A stretch of 64,000 bases of DNA, from NCBI GenBank assembly GCA_949316495.1, contig OX439002.1:51118531-51182530 (forward strand), written 5' to 3'. This DNA comes from Amphiduros pacificus (taxonomy: Eukaryota; Annelida; Polychaeta; Phyllodocida; Hesionidae). The notes under the pieces are model-generated. The model had not been told where the DNA came from and did no database searches. It was given only the letters and a program-made list of their open reading frames with translations. Positions 1 to 11,379 of the stretch are shown piece by piece. The translations under genes were made by a program, and so were the position numbers. Numbering within the stretch: position 1 is the first letter of the stretch; the number at the start of each line of letters is the position of its first letter.

Positions 1-542
1 TAGATTCTCCACATTCATTTTAAAAATGTTTTTTTGACATTGCCCTTCAGGTCCTTTTATGATGAATCATCCATGGGCAAAGTATTGTGGTTTATACAAC
101 TTTGACCTGTATAAGGCTGTTTATGGCAGAGATATTTAAACATTTAATGTCTCTGTTTATGGGAACGAGAATACATCAGAGAATGTGAATCCTAATAACA
201 CTTACCCTTACATTTATAAATATTCCATTAGATCAATAGATTTAGCAATTTAATCAAAGATGCTGTCATTTTCATAAAAGGTAACATTAACCTTAACGTA
301 CAATAATCCGAACATTAACAATGGCGACGCCCGGGTGCTGAGTGGACTAAAATCCCTCCACCAACAGTGAGACTTTGTATGGGAAAGGAGAGAGGGCTTC
401 TAGGAAGGTGAAGGTATGGGACTGAGGGGGGATGAGGCGAAGAGACAGCTGAAGCGAGAAAGATGAATTGAGGAGAAGGGACTAAGTTGTAGGTTAGGGA
501 CTAAGTTGAGCCAAAGCTGAGGGGCTGGTATAAAGATTGGGC
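1..542. other. Unique sequence, no gene seen
   Basis: AT-rich unique DNA up to about 320, then a more GC-rich stretch that grades into the purine-rich minisatellite. No open frame, splice-flanked exon or repeat family was recognised. The purine bias from about 380 onward (runs of gga and gag) suggests the array arose from, or decayed into, this flank. Confidence 0.6.
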
Positions 543-2072
543 ACGTGACTGGGCTGGGAGGTGACTGGGCTGGGCTGAGATGTGAGAGGAGGAGATATGA
601 CTGGGCTGAGAGATGAGGGGAGGGGATGTGACTGGGCTGAGAGGTGAGGGGAGGGGATGTGACTGGGCTGAGAGGTGAGGGGAGGGGATGTGACTGGGCT
701 GAGAGATGAGAGGAGGGGATGTGACTGGACTGAGAGGTGAGGGGAGGGGATGTGACTGGGCTGAGAGGTGAGGGGAGGGGATGTGACTGGGCTGAGAGGT
801 AAGAGGAGGGGATGTGACTGGGCTGAGAGGCGAGGAGAGGAGATGTGACTGGACTGAGAGGTGAGAGGAGGAGATATGACTGGGCTGAGAGGTGAGAGGA
901 GGGGATGTGACTGGGCTGAGAGGTGAGAGGAGGAGATATGACTGGGCTGAGAGGTGAGAGGAGGGGATGTGACTGGGCTGAGAGGTGAGAGGAGGAGATA
1001 TGACTGGGCTGAGAGGTGAGAGGAGGAGATATGACTGGGCTGAGAGGTGAGAGGAGGGGATGTGACTGGGCTGAAAGGTGAGAGGAGGTGATGTGACTGG
1101 ACTGTGAGATGAGAGGAGGGGACGTGGCTGGGCTGAGAGGTGAGGGGAGGGGATGTGACTGGGCTGAGAGGTGAGAGGAGGGGATGTGACTGGGCTGAGA
1201 GGTGAGAGGAGGAGATATGACTGGGCTGAGAGGTGAGAGGAGGGGATGTGACTGGGCTGAAAGGTGAGAGGAGGTGATGTGACTGGACTGTGAGATGAGA
1301 GGAGGGGACGTGGCTGGGCTGAGAGGTGAGGGGAGGGGATGTGACTGGGCTGAGAGGTGAGAGGAGGGGATGTGACTGGGCTGAGATGTGAGAGGAGGAG
1401 ATATGACTGGGCTGAGAGATGAGGGGAGGAGATGTGACTGGGCTGAGAGGTGAGAGGAGGGGATGTGACTGGGCTGAGAGATGAGGGGAGGGTGTGATGG
1501 GGCTGAGAGGTGAGATGAGGGGATGTGACTGGGCTGAGAGATGAGAGGAGGGGATGTGACTGGGCTGAGAGATGAGGGGAGGGTGTGATGGGGCTGGGAG
1601 GTGAGATGAGGGAATGTGACTGGGCTGAGAGGTGAGGGGAGGCGATGTGACTGGGCTGAGAGGTGAGGGGAGGGGATGTCACTGGACTGAGAGGTGAGAT
1701 GAGGGGATGTGACTGGGCTGAGAGATGAGAGGAGGGGATGTGACTGGGCTGAGAGATGAGGGGAGGGGATGTGACTGGGCTGAGAGGTGAGGGGAGGGGA
1801 TGTGACTGGGCTGAGAGGTGAGGGGAGGGGATGTGACTGGGCTGAGAGGTGAGGGGAGGAGATGTGACTGGGCTGAGAGGTGAGAGGAGGGGATGTGACT
1901 GGGCTGAGAGGTGAAGGGAGGGGATGTGACTGGGCTGAGAGGTGAGGGGAGGGGATGTGACTGGGCTGAGAGGTGAGATGAGGGGATGTGATTGGGCTGA
2001 GAGATGAAATGAGGGGATGTGACTGGGCTGAGAGGTGAGAGGAGGGGATGTGACTGGGCTGAGAGGCGAGTG
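543..2072. repeat. 31-bp purine-rich minisatellite, about 49 copies
   Basis: The consensus unit reads like 'gatgtgactgggctgagagg' followed by 'tgaggggaggg', 31 bp in all. Most copies are exactly 31 bp; two copies (around 1490 and 1581) are 29 bp. Since 31 is not a multiple of three, each reading frame returns after 93 bp. The minus strand lacks stops in two frames, giving open frames of 577 and 393 codons made only of Ser/Pro/Leu/His/Gln repeats; these are repeat artefacts. A block of six units (186 bp) beginning at 1071 recurs from 1257 with few changes, so amplification occurred at more than one scale. The plus strand is almost all purine with runs of three to four G, so G-quadruplex or triplex structure is possible. 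Confidence 0.95.
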
Positions 2073-2179
2073 AAGGGAAAGGGCTGAGCTTGTTTGAGAA
2101 AAGAATATAATCCATCATGACCATCGATAACAATGTACTAAAACTGCCAAGGATAGACGTTTATTTATGAATGAACTTG

Positions 2180-2745
2180 AAGGGAGGAACAAAGGGTTCA
2201 ATTTTGGGCCCCGGCTTGTTCAATATTTTTCTGAATGAAATGATGACATTTTTGGAAGAAACAATTATGAATTATAAGGATGATGATACACTGAAGCTAC
2301 TACAATAAAGCCCTTCAGGAAAGTATGCATTTAATAAAATACCACAATTAAACATCAATTACCTGGTATATAAGACAATGGCATACTATATAACCCTGCT
2401 AAATTTTAGTTTCTCACAACAAGGTAAGAAAATATCAAATTTGAGCTTGAAAACTCAGCCTTGATTAATAGAAACAATTATAAATTATGAGAATGATGAT
2501 ACACTGAAGCTACTACAATAAAGCCCTTCTGGAAAGTATGCATTTAATAAAATATCACAATTAAACATCAATTACCTGGTATATTAGATAATGAAATACT
2601 ATATAACCCTGCTAAATTTTAGTTTCTCACAACAAGGTAAGAAAATATCAAATTTGAGCTTGAAAACTGAAGATCATGTCAACCTATTGGGAATTGCCAT
2701 TGATAACAAATTGAAATTTCAAATGCATGTAATTACTGTAAAAAC
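2180..2745 (+). mobile_element. Non-LTR retrotransposon (LINE) reverse-transcriptase fragment, decayed
   Basis: From 2195 one frame reads GSILGPGLFNIFLNEMM and continues to NYKDDDTLKLLQ before a stop at 2306. This is the usual LINE reverse-transcriptase layout: the 'GS.LGP.LFN.F.ND' block, then the catalytic 'YADD' block, here YKDD with the alanine replaced. Further on, around 2669-2734, a frame reads LLGIAIDNKLKFQMHV, which fits the 'LLG..ID..L.F..H' block downstream of the catalytic site. Stops and frame changes separate the blocks and both ends are missing, so it is a dead 5'- and 3'-truncated copy. The clade (CR1, L2 or Jockey type) cannot be fixed from these motifs. Confidence 0.8.
2258..2668 (+). 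repeat. 213-bp tandem duplication inside the LINE fragment
   Basis: Positions 2258-2455 and 2471-2668 are two copies of the same 198-bp stretch, offset by 213 bp, differing at only about a dozen positions. Both begin at the catalytic-site region of the reverse transcriptase and end just before the LLGIAIDN block. The duplication postdates the insertion because it repeats an internal coding piece out of its proper order. Confidence 0.9.
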
Positions 2746-3057
2746 AGAGACATGAAATGAGACATCATAGAATTTAAACTAATTAGAATAGTGGTAATAT
2801 GAGTGTTGCAAGAAGTAAACAGCAAGCCTGGTATCTAAAGTTGCCATCTGTTATGTTCACGGATGTGTCATAAATTTGAGACGTTTTCAGAAACTTTAAG
2901 AGAGTCACATTAACATTCTATTACATGGGATAAGAGAATAAAAGAGTACCTGTTCTCATATTTGTGGTGGTAATATATGCACTCAAATTAAGAATTTTTG
3001 AATGATGAGCATATTTTTTTTAATTTACAGAATATATAATTATCCCATCACACATTA

Positions 3058-3141
3058 TTTACATTAAATCATAAGATTATAATGGTAACAAAAAAAATTA
3101 TTGACATTAAATCATAAGATTCTAATGGTAACAAAAAATGC
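3058..3141. repeat. 43-bp direct repeat, two copies
   Basis: The sequence around 'acattaaatcataagatt' then 'taatggtaacaaaaaa' occurs at 3061 and again at 3104, with one base difference in the core. It is a short local duplication in AT-rich DNA. Confidence 0.8.
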
Positions 3142-5663
3142 GTTCAAAAGATCTTCAAATCAGAGGAAAATGTAAAGATATACATCTACTCAATATAGTG
3201 TCTACCAGGATATACCATATCATCTGCATCTGAGGTATTTCCAATTACATAAAATGTGAAGGGATATAATCCACCTGAGACAACGCCAATATGGTAATAA
3301 AAATTGTTCCACCATCTTCAATTGCACAGATATTATCACACTTAAGAAGAAGTGTTTACATTTAAATTCTCCAAAAAACGACTGGGTGTCAATTTAATTT
3401 AAATGATTCAGGCATCCTTATTTTCAAATAACTAATTCAAAAGATGCTCATTTCGTTTATTCTATGTGGATTATATCTCTATTCCCTTATCCATCGCAAC
3501 TTAATGATACTGTGTTTTTTTTTCCTGTGAGTCATTGCAATTTGCCATTCAAAGCTCAGGTGTATGATTGGTTTTATTTCTTTCTTTTTGCAAAGTTGAT
3601 ATTCTACAGTTTCCCCGAGAGTTGAGACATTCTTTACACAAATGTCAACATTAATTTGAAAGAGAAAAACTCTTGAGTAGATAACTTTGTTAAGGAAGAA
3701 TTGAAGGTGAGTTATATTGACCTGGCCTGCTTTTAAATGCACTTTGACTGATTTGTCTGTGACTCAATACTGTGACTGTGACTCAAATCTACTGAAAATA
3801 TATTTAAAGAATGTAAACATAGAAGGACGTTTCTTTTTTTTTTTATAAAGATAAATTATTTTAACCCAATTAAGTATTCTAGACAGTTATAGGTATTAAA
3901 GAATAAATAGATATTGGTAATTTCCTATCTGGGCTAAATATGATTTTTGACAATTTCAAAACCACTTAGTAATAAATCTATATATATAATTCAGAACTGA
4001 GGATTTAATTTCACATGAAGCATCTCCATTGCGTCTTGTCTCCAGGTTTGCCGTGAGGAGCTATATAGGTTCAGAAGGAGTAGACTTATTTGCTCTCAGA
4101 TTGTTCATTCCAAACAGACGTTTTATTTTTCTGGCAAAAAAGCATTTTGAAACATGCAACCTCTGATAGCTGGAACAGAATAAGTCCCTGGTCTGAATAT
4201 GAGAAGAAATAAACATGACAGTCAGGTCTCAGTGGAACTTCAGCAATGTTCCCTATCGAATTGATGTGACGGGAAACCATGACTTAATTATCACTGTCTT
4301 TGATGTCAAAAATATACCAAATCAAATCTAAGCAATTTTATTCATTGGGAGTAGATTTTATGGATGATTATACGATGATATAATATGATGATAAGTGATA
4401 CTAACAGCGTTATGATAATAAATAATAATGTCAAAAACAACAAATATCACAAAAGAGGAGAGTTTTCATTGCAAAGCCTTTTTGCCTTGATGTCGTGATG
4501 TTGTAGAGTCTAGCAGTCAGTAAGGTAGGAGAGAAACCGGGAAATATTAAAGGCTATGTCACACACCACTACTTTACCAATATGCATTGCTTTCACCGGC
4601 AGGAAGTAATCAAGTGTCCCCCATACCTCAGACATCGGTTTGACCTCCCTGTGCATGCGTAGTCGTAATCGTGACAACAAAGATTTGGCATGTGTTACAG
4701 ATGGAGTAAGTCGCTATAAATATTAAGTCCCAGTGCCTCTCACGTTCCGATCTATTTTTCCACAGACATACTATTTGTATCCTTCTCTAAGAATATGTAA
4801 AAAAAATGTTTATGTACTCCGAAAATAGAAAAAGGGGCATTTAAATTATGTAATTAAGACTTTTAAGACTTTTAAGACTTTTAAATATCTTCACATCTAT
4901 AAAACACAACACGTCATGCAATGCGGCCAGTTTTCTGCAGAATATTCTTATGATTAAAATTAGGCTTTAACAAACTATATGATATTACAGATTCACTGCA
5001 AATAATCAAACATATCTGAAGTGGAAGGCCTGGATTAACATTATTACTATTTTAGATACTAAGCACATATTACTGAAATGTATAAAAAACAGGACTAATA
5101 AAGAATCAATTACCTCATTCTAATCCATCTGGAAATTATATCCAAGATGACAAAGTATAATTAAACTCTATGGACTTCTCCGTTCTACACATTAATCAAT
5201 TGGCAAGCACAAAAACTGTCTTACATTCCTTTTTTATCGTTGAAAGATCAAGATATTAAGTGTATCAAACATGGCTTTCACATAGATGTCTTTTGCTAAT
5301 TATCCTTTGATAATGTGTTTTCATCACATTTATCAGATATCGTAAAGCATAACAAATTATAAAGCATATCAAGATATTATCATTGTGACATGGGTATTAA
5401 AAATATATACAATCCTCTGTAACACAGCAGTAATTTAAAACCCTATGTATGCTGGGTTTATCCAGTCCTTCTAAAACTTTGAGTGATAGATAATGAGAGA
5501 ACATACGGATGATAATTTGCTGAGTCTATAATATAATAGATAATTTACTGCCCTGGGCATGATTTCTGAGAAATGGTCTTGGCCTCTGTATATTACCACG
5601 AATAATGTACCCACGGGAGCCTATTACAATTGGATAATATTTTACTGAGAAACCATTCACTAT
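3142..5663. other. Unique AT-rich stretch, no gene recognised
   Basis: No known gene or repeat family seen. Minus-strand frames at 3479-3742 (87 codons) and 4086-4280 (64 codons) have no recognisable motif. A TATA-like 'ctataaatatt' lies near 4712, with more GC-rich DNA at about 4560-4760, but nothing downstream looks like an exon. A 10-bp motif 'gacttttaa' repeats three times at about 4858-4887. Confidence 0.5.
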
Positions 5664-6434
5664 TCTGAAGAGTGGGGCATATCCCAGAAGGCAGATACCA
5701 ACTCATAGGGAGATACTATATGATATTACTACTATGGAGAGTGGGGCACATCCCAGAAGGCAGATACCAACTCATGGGGAGATACTATATGATATTACTA
5801 CTATGGAGAGTGGGGCACATCCCAGAAGGCAGATACCAACTCATGGGGAGATACTATATGATATTACTACTATGGAGAGTGGGGCACATCCCAGAAGGCA
5901 GATACCAACTCATGGGGAGATACTATATGATATTACTACTATGGAGAGTGGGGCACATCCCAGAAGGCAGATACCACCTCATGGGGAGATACTATATGAT
6001 ATTACTACTATGGAGAGTGGGGCACATCCCAGAAGGCAGATACCACCTCATGGGGAGATACTATATGATATTACTACTATGGAGAGTGGGGCACATCCCA
6101 GAAGGCAGATACCAACTCATGGGGAGATACTATATGATATTACTACTATGGAGAGTGGGGCACATCCCAGAAGGCAGATACCAACTCATGGGGAGATACT
6201 ATATGATATTACTACTATGGAGAGTGGGGCACATCCCAGAAGGCAGATACCAACTCATGGGGAGATACTATATGATATTACTACTATGGAGAGTGGGGCA
6301 CATCCCAGAAGGCAGATACCAACTCATGGGGAGATACTATATGATATTATGGAGAGAGTGGCACATCCCAGAAGGCAGATACCAACTCATGGGGAGATAC
6401 TATATGATATTATGGAGAGAGTGGCACATCCCAT
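5664..6434. repeat. 69-bp tandem array, about 11 copies
   Basis: The unit starts 'gagagtggggcacatcccag' and ends in 'gatattactactatg'. Nine to ten copies are 69 bp and nearly identical; two neighbouring copies (from about 5950 and 6019) share a 'ccacctcat' variant. The last two units are 63 bp, having lost six bases. Since 69 and 63 are both multiples of three, two plus-strand frames stay open throughout: 5672-6571 (299 codons, 23-residue repeat GHIPEGRYQLMGRYY...) and 5734-6462 (242 codons, repeat MESGAHPRRQIPTHGE...). Near-identity at the DNA level, with no sign of codon-level selection, favours a non-coding satellite over a repeat protein. A translated repeat is not excluded. Confidence 0.93.
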
Positions 6435-8150
6435 TAGCCCTTTCCAGACTCTACAGGAATAAACTGATGTGTAAACCTTTCACAAAAATAAATTACCAGA
6501 GGAATAAAGTACACAAGAGCAATGAAGTATCAGTGATTCATCCTTTCCAGGCCTGCAATAGCAGTGGTTAAGCCCCTTTGGTTATAACTCCAGTACCAGA
6601 AGTTAATCCTTTTTTCACCTGCTCGATAAACTACACTATCGATGGTTAACCTATATATTTGAGCAGTTTTGGTCCCCTTTACTTCTTAGATGTGCACGTT
6701 TTTAGTGGTCAGTCCCTGTTACTTCAGTAGCTTTGCATCTCTACTTGAGCTTTGACGTGTGTGTGATTGGCTCATCAGTCAGTGGTGAAACCAAGTGGAA
6801 AGTGGCGGGAGGCTGCCATCAAATGACATCTTGCTTGACACACCAGTTTCAGCGCACACAATGTCAACATTAGTCAACCTGCTGAAATTAGAGAAACACT
6901 TAGAAGCCTGAAATATGCCTGCTACATGGCATTTTGCTTGTATCGACAGGCTTGCTCCATTCATTATTTTGTCGGTCATTCTAGATTGGACATAAATCAC
7001 ACTGTAAGTGTGTGTAACTAAGATTGAATAAATCTAGTCGTCCACTTTCTTGGCAGCAACGCAGCAGTGCCGCGGAGCCTGTCATCTCAACAAGGTTTCA
7101 AATAGGCCACTCAAAAATAATAGGCCACTCAAAACTTTCACCAGTTTCCCCTTAAAGGTGGAAAGGCGTTTAAAGAAACGGCTAAGTTTAAAACATCTCC
7201 AAAAACGAAATGGTGGCAAAATGAAGATCATCCCATCTCATGTTAGCTGTGCTTTAAATCTTCGACAAGCAACTAAGGAACTTGTACTGGACAATATTCA
7301 TATATTACAAAAGTCAACGATTCCAGTATGTCTAGCCAAGTTGGTTATGGCACAATAGTGTCAAATCACTCTGATACTTGTTCTCATAAGATGTGAAAGA
7401 ACAGGAGTCATAACCAATTTCTCCTCTGGATTAATGACCTAAAATCTTCAATTAAAGATAAATAAAAAACACTTTATATAACCTGTACTTTAGAGCCTTA
7501 ATTATAGAGACTATGTTATTATATTAATTACTTATAGAGACTATGAACGAATTGCTTCACATGGGTGCATCTGTTTGTATGTAACATATCTAACTTTTTG
7601 GAGGAGCATATCATGAAAGCAATTGTTCTCCATCTTCTGCAATTACATACTGTGTCTTATGATACACTAAAATAATGGGAAAATGGGGAGGCGTTTGTAT
7701 TTCAATGCGCTGTGTGAAAAAAAAAAGAAACAATTAGATAGAAGACTATATTCACATTTAGCTGAGGCATACCCTCAGTTTTCTCTATTCGATATTCCAT
7801 AATGAAATCATGGTATGTTGCAATTGTGGAGAACAGTGAGTGTAAAACCTCATAAAGACCTGTAAAAACTGGTTTCCTTCAATCCAAATGTCCAGTGATC
7901 ACATAATCCATTAAATAATCCATTAAATCAACATTAAATTATGAAAAAAAAGACACATATCTGGTGCCAAGTGTCAGATGTGTAAGTCAATAACTGACAG
8001 TAATTGATTCACACAATAGTCATATTACCTTATATAGTTTGACTCAAAATGTCCCAGACGTATGTAATGTTTGTCTTCAAGATATTGAGTCACAAGAGAT
8101 TGTTCAGGCGAGAGTACATTAGGGTTTAAGGAGATATTGTCTGGAATACA
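6435..8150. other. Unique sequence, no gene recognised
   Basis: Contains a 102-codon plus-strand frame (7050-7358) rich in Lys and Arg, and a 73-codon minus-strand frame (6779-7000); neither has a motif I know. A short direct repeat 'aataggccactcaaaa' occurs twice at about 7101-7135. An inverted CCAAT motif ('gattggctcatcag') lies at about 6766. Between 7400 and 8150 the DNA is AT-rich and shows nothing recognisable. Confidence 0.45.
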
Positions 8151-8468
8151 CCACACATTCTTAACACTTTGCACTCAACATCATTGTTTTATTGTATAGA
8201 ATGAACCACACATTCTTAGCACTTTGCATTCAACATCATTGTTTTATTGTATAGAATGAACCACACATTCTTAGCACTTTGCATTCAACATCATTGTTTT
8301 ATTGTATAGAATGAACCACACATTCTTAGCACTTTGCATTCAACATCATTGTTTTATTGTATAGAATGAACCACACATTCTTAGCACTTTGCATTCAACA
8401 TCATTGTTTTATTGTATAGAATAAACCACACATTCTAATACTTTGCATTCAACATCATTATTTCATTA
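8151..8468. repeat. 55-bp tandem array, about 5.8 copies
   Basis: The unit begins 'ccacacattcttagcacttt' and ends 'attgtatagaatgaa'. Copies start at 8151, 8206, 8261, 8316, 8371 and 8426, exactly 55 bp apart. The first and last copies are the most diverged and the middle four almost identical, as expected when internal copies are homogenised by unequal exchange or slippage. Confidence 0.95.
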
Positions 8469-8780
8469 TTTTGTATTTGGGGAAAAATATAAAAAAACGT
8501 TTAGAAATATCTAATGATTATAACTGTAGACGTGTTTTGTACAACTTAGCAAAACTGGCCCCTTGTAATGGGATTGGTCCTTGGATCCAATCACTCATCA
8601 GATTTCGCATTAATTTCTCAGTTACAGATACACTGACAGAACTGATATACAACAGAAAGAGTATTCTGTTTATAATATCCAGATGCAAGTAAAATTGATT
8701 TGATTTTTTAAATATTTTGGTCATTTATATACCAATTTCAGTTGCAGTATTACCACACCACCTACCATATACCAGGAAAA
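8469..8780. other. Unique stretch between the 55-bp array and a SINE
   Basis: Overlapping small frames on both strands (8471-8692 plus, 8518-8724 minus) have no recognisable motif. Nothing else seen. Confidence 0.4.
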
Positions 8781-9087
8781 GTACAATATGTGTTTGTTTG
8801 TTTGTTTGTTTGTTTGGGGCTTTACATCATTTTCAACATTACTTCAGTCATTTCGTGATGAGACCTACTTGTAGCAGACAAAGTGCTGCCTCACTGAATT
8901 GTCATGACAACCCACCCGGTCACATATTTGGACAACGGGCTAACCCTTCAGGCACGTGGCTCAGCTCTTATGTTTAATTGTATCGTGATTTCTATCTCGG
9001 CACAGCCGGGGATCGAACCCACAATCCACAACCAGAAGAGCTGGCGCTCTAGGCAACTGTGCCACGGCCCATGGCCCGTACAATATG
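8781..9087 (-). mobile_element. Full-length tRNA-derived SINE with 10-bp TSD
   Basis: The element spans 8791-9077 on the minus strand, flanked by the direct repeat 'gtacaatatg' (8781-8790 and 9078-9087). Read 5' to 3' on the minus strand it has a tRNA-like head with an A-box region (gtggcacagttgcctagagc) and a B-box ('gggttcgatcccc'). A roughly 150-bp body with 'gggttgtcatgacaattcag' follows, then the conserved 3' block 'atgttgaaaatgatgtaaag' and a CAAA-repeat tail. The intact TSD and tail show target-primed insertion by a LINE partner. It matches the copies at 21590, 54028 and 56971. Confidence 0.92.
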
Positions 9088-9204
9088 CTATCTACTTAAA
9101 GCAATGAATGGTGAGTCTCCTATTTTTCATGATCAAGTTTATACTCATATACTACCATTAAGATGTTTGCACCATTCAGCATTGGATCTGTGGTTTTGTT
9201 GGTT

Positions 9205-9325
9205 ACAGAAATAGAGGATGGGAGATGGTTGGTTCAACTCCTACTGCCGACAGTGTCACACTGGTTAAAAGGCTCGAAAGTCAACCTGATATGGCCATTG
9301 TTGCTGAAAGGGTCGTAAAAACACC
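9205..9325 (+). mobile_element. Remnant of a second tRNA-derived repeat family
   Basis: A B-box-like 'ggttggttcaactcctactg' is followed by 'ccgacagtgtcacac' and, about 60 bp on, 'gctgaaagggtcgtaaaaac', which reads like a short SINE tail. The 45 bp around the B-box match the minus-strand sequence at 15815-15862. No TSD found and the head is degraded. Confidence 0.45.
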
Positions 9326-9733
9326 ATTTCATTTTTTTCTGAGGATTGTCCCAGGGATTAAATTCCAAAAAGATTAATTATTCAAATTACATTCCAGTTT
9401 CCCTTGAAAGGGGAAGGTCAATGAAAAAAAAATGTTTCGTCATATCTAATTGCTTTAATTTGGTACCAGCGACATAACTTGTAACCAGATATTCAGAAAT
9501 GATCTTTCTTTACATTGTATACACACTATTTGAGCAGAGTTGATAAACATTTTCTGAGTTTTGAGGTTTAAATTGTGCAACTTGTGAAGCACCATGGGTA
9601 GACCTAGTCTGGTGATACGCTATATATAATCATCTTATCTTATCACATCTTATTACTTGTGCATTTTAACTTTACATGTTTGCCTCAGACAATTTCTTCA
9701 CTGTAATATGAGAGTTGCTGCAGATGACAAACT

Positions 9734-9913
9734 GCAGAAGCCTCTACTACAGAAGCCTCTACTACAGAAGCCTCTACTACAGAAGCCTCTACTACAGAAG
9801 CCTCTACTACAGAAGCCTCTACTACAGAAGCCTCTACTACAGAAGCCTCTACTACAGAAGCCTCTACTACAGAAGCCTCTACCACAGAAGCCTCTACCAC
9901 AGAAGCCTCTACT
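9734..9913. repeat. 15-bp tandem array, 12 copies
   Basis: The unit is 'cagaagcctctacta'. Copies are almost perfect; the last two carry 'ctaccac' in place of 'ctactac'. As the period is a multiple of three, three frames stay open (plus LLQKP and YYRSL repeats, minus VEASV repeat). No start-proximal signal peptide, splice context or other support for translation was seen. Confidence 0.95.
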
Positions 9914-11379
9914 TTGGTTGCCTTAACTTCAGCGGCCCCCGCATGACATGGTTTTTTCCATTGGTGAATGAATGAGCTCTCTGCAAACCAAATGATAAAA
10001 ATAGGCTTAATCTCAATCATGTGTCTGTATATAGAATTATTATATGATAGAAAGGAGAAATTGACATTGCATTTATCACACAATTTCGGCACTATCATGG
10101 CTTTTCAGATTCCCTATAGGAGAAATGCGCCTAACTTCGGAGATGAAACACTGGAGTTCATCTTTATAAAGTGACTGCATTAATTTGCTACTCTGAGGTA
10201 AAAGTAGGTCTGTATCATAGACAATCTTATGTTTACTTGGTCACCAACTCCTTACAGTTAGTTCCATTATTACTGCTTGATGGGCGGCGTTGGGGCAGTT
10301 GCATTGTGGGTAACAACAAACTGCTAGAATACTTAATCAGCTGACCCAGTCTCATTAACGATAGTTGAACCATTAAACAAACATTACATGAAAGATGATA
10401 GACACAAAGCCATTTATATATATTTTTGTATAGATAATTTTTTTGTCTGTTTGTCTGAGATCTCCAAAATATTAAGGCGCAACATCTGCCAGTGATATTT
10501 CAACTTGACACGCATGCTCAGCCGGGTTATAGAACCTTGGCCATCTGTAAGATTGGCGCATATCAGATGGTAAGACTAAACTAAATCATATGAAGAATGG
10601 CATGGTCCTGACTTGAAAGGTGAAGGACAGAACAGACTCGGATTAGGCCTGTTTGTTAACTTGGTGAAAGACGAGGATCGCAGTCTTTCTGTTGGCCTTA
10701 TTAAAAACCAAATGTCCAATGATTGATGTCCTGGCTAAAAGCTCGATAAGAATCCGACACTTTTTCCATCCAGGAGTCTGTTGCCCTGGTTCCCAAACAC
10801 TGTGATATGTGGTAGCGTGGGAACCCCCATATTGTCCTGCTATAAAGATGCCCAGGTCATGAAACTTTAAAGGCTCATTTGTAGTGAAGTGCTTTCGATA
10901 TTGAATATTGTGAGTAAAAGATACCATACTGTATTTCCAAATAAGTTTAATGTAGAGCATAATAAGACTGGATACAAGGCATTACTTACAGTTCATTTTC
11001 CCTTTTTAGTGTTACATACATGTACCAATGATGAACAATTTCCCTGTGAAAACGATTAAGGCCCAGTGATACATAGACCCATATAATTGAAAATCATCAA
11101 CCAAACAACTTAATAGATCTAGATTTCTAACACAATTTATTAGGTAGGGTAAAACGAATCAGAGTTTAATATTTCTGATATGATAGAATAGTATTTATAT
11201 ATGCACAATCTGTTGAATAAGCAGAATACCTAATGGGATGAGTGAAATGATCGATGGGTACAATTCGTCACATTCAAGTGTATAAATGATCAGATAAAGG
11301 AAGATATATTACTCTTCAGAGAACACACAGATGTGCCACAGTGTCAGCTGCTGTTTGTAAAATTATTAATAGACGCTCT
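9914..11379. other. Unique sequence, no gene recognised
   Basis: Holds the dispersed repeat at 10046-10122 and a more GC-rich patch at about 10620-10900 that overlaps a 105-codon minus-strand frame (10643-10960). That frame has no known motif. It could be an exon of an unknown gene or simply random. Confidence 0.4.
10046..10122 (+). repeat. Dispersed repeat, 3'-part copy
   Basis: The blocks 'gagaaattgacattgca', 'cggcactatcatggctttt' and 'cagatt' line up in order and spacing with 23985-24058 (there 'gagaattgacattgca', 'tggcactatcttagctttc', 'cagatt'). About 75 bp are shared with clear divergence. The family is not identified. Confidence 0.55.

Noticed and set aside
400-2133. 577-codon minus-strand open frame rich in Ser, Pro, His and Leu
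   Set aside because: It is the translation of a 31-bp minisatellite without stops; a second frame is open over the same DNA, and the composition is dictated by the unit.
8151-8468. 55-bp array as a CRISPR array
   Set aside because: Units are contiguous with no unique spacers between repeats, and the surrounding DNA is eukaryotic in character.
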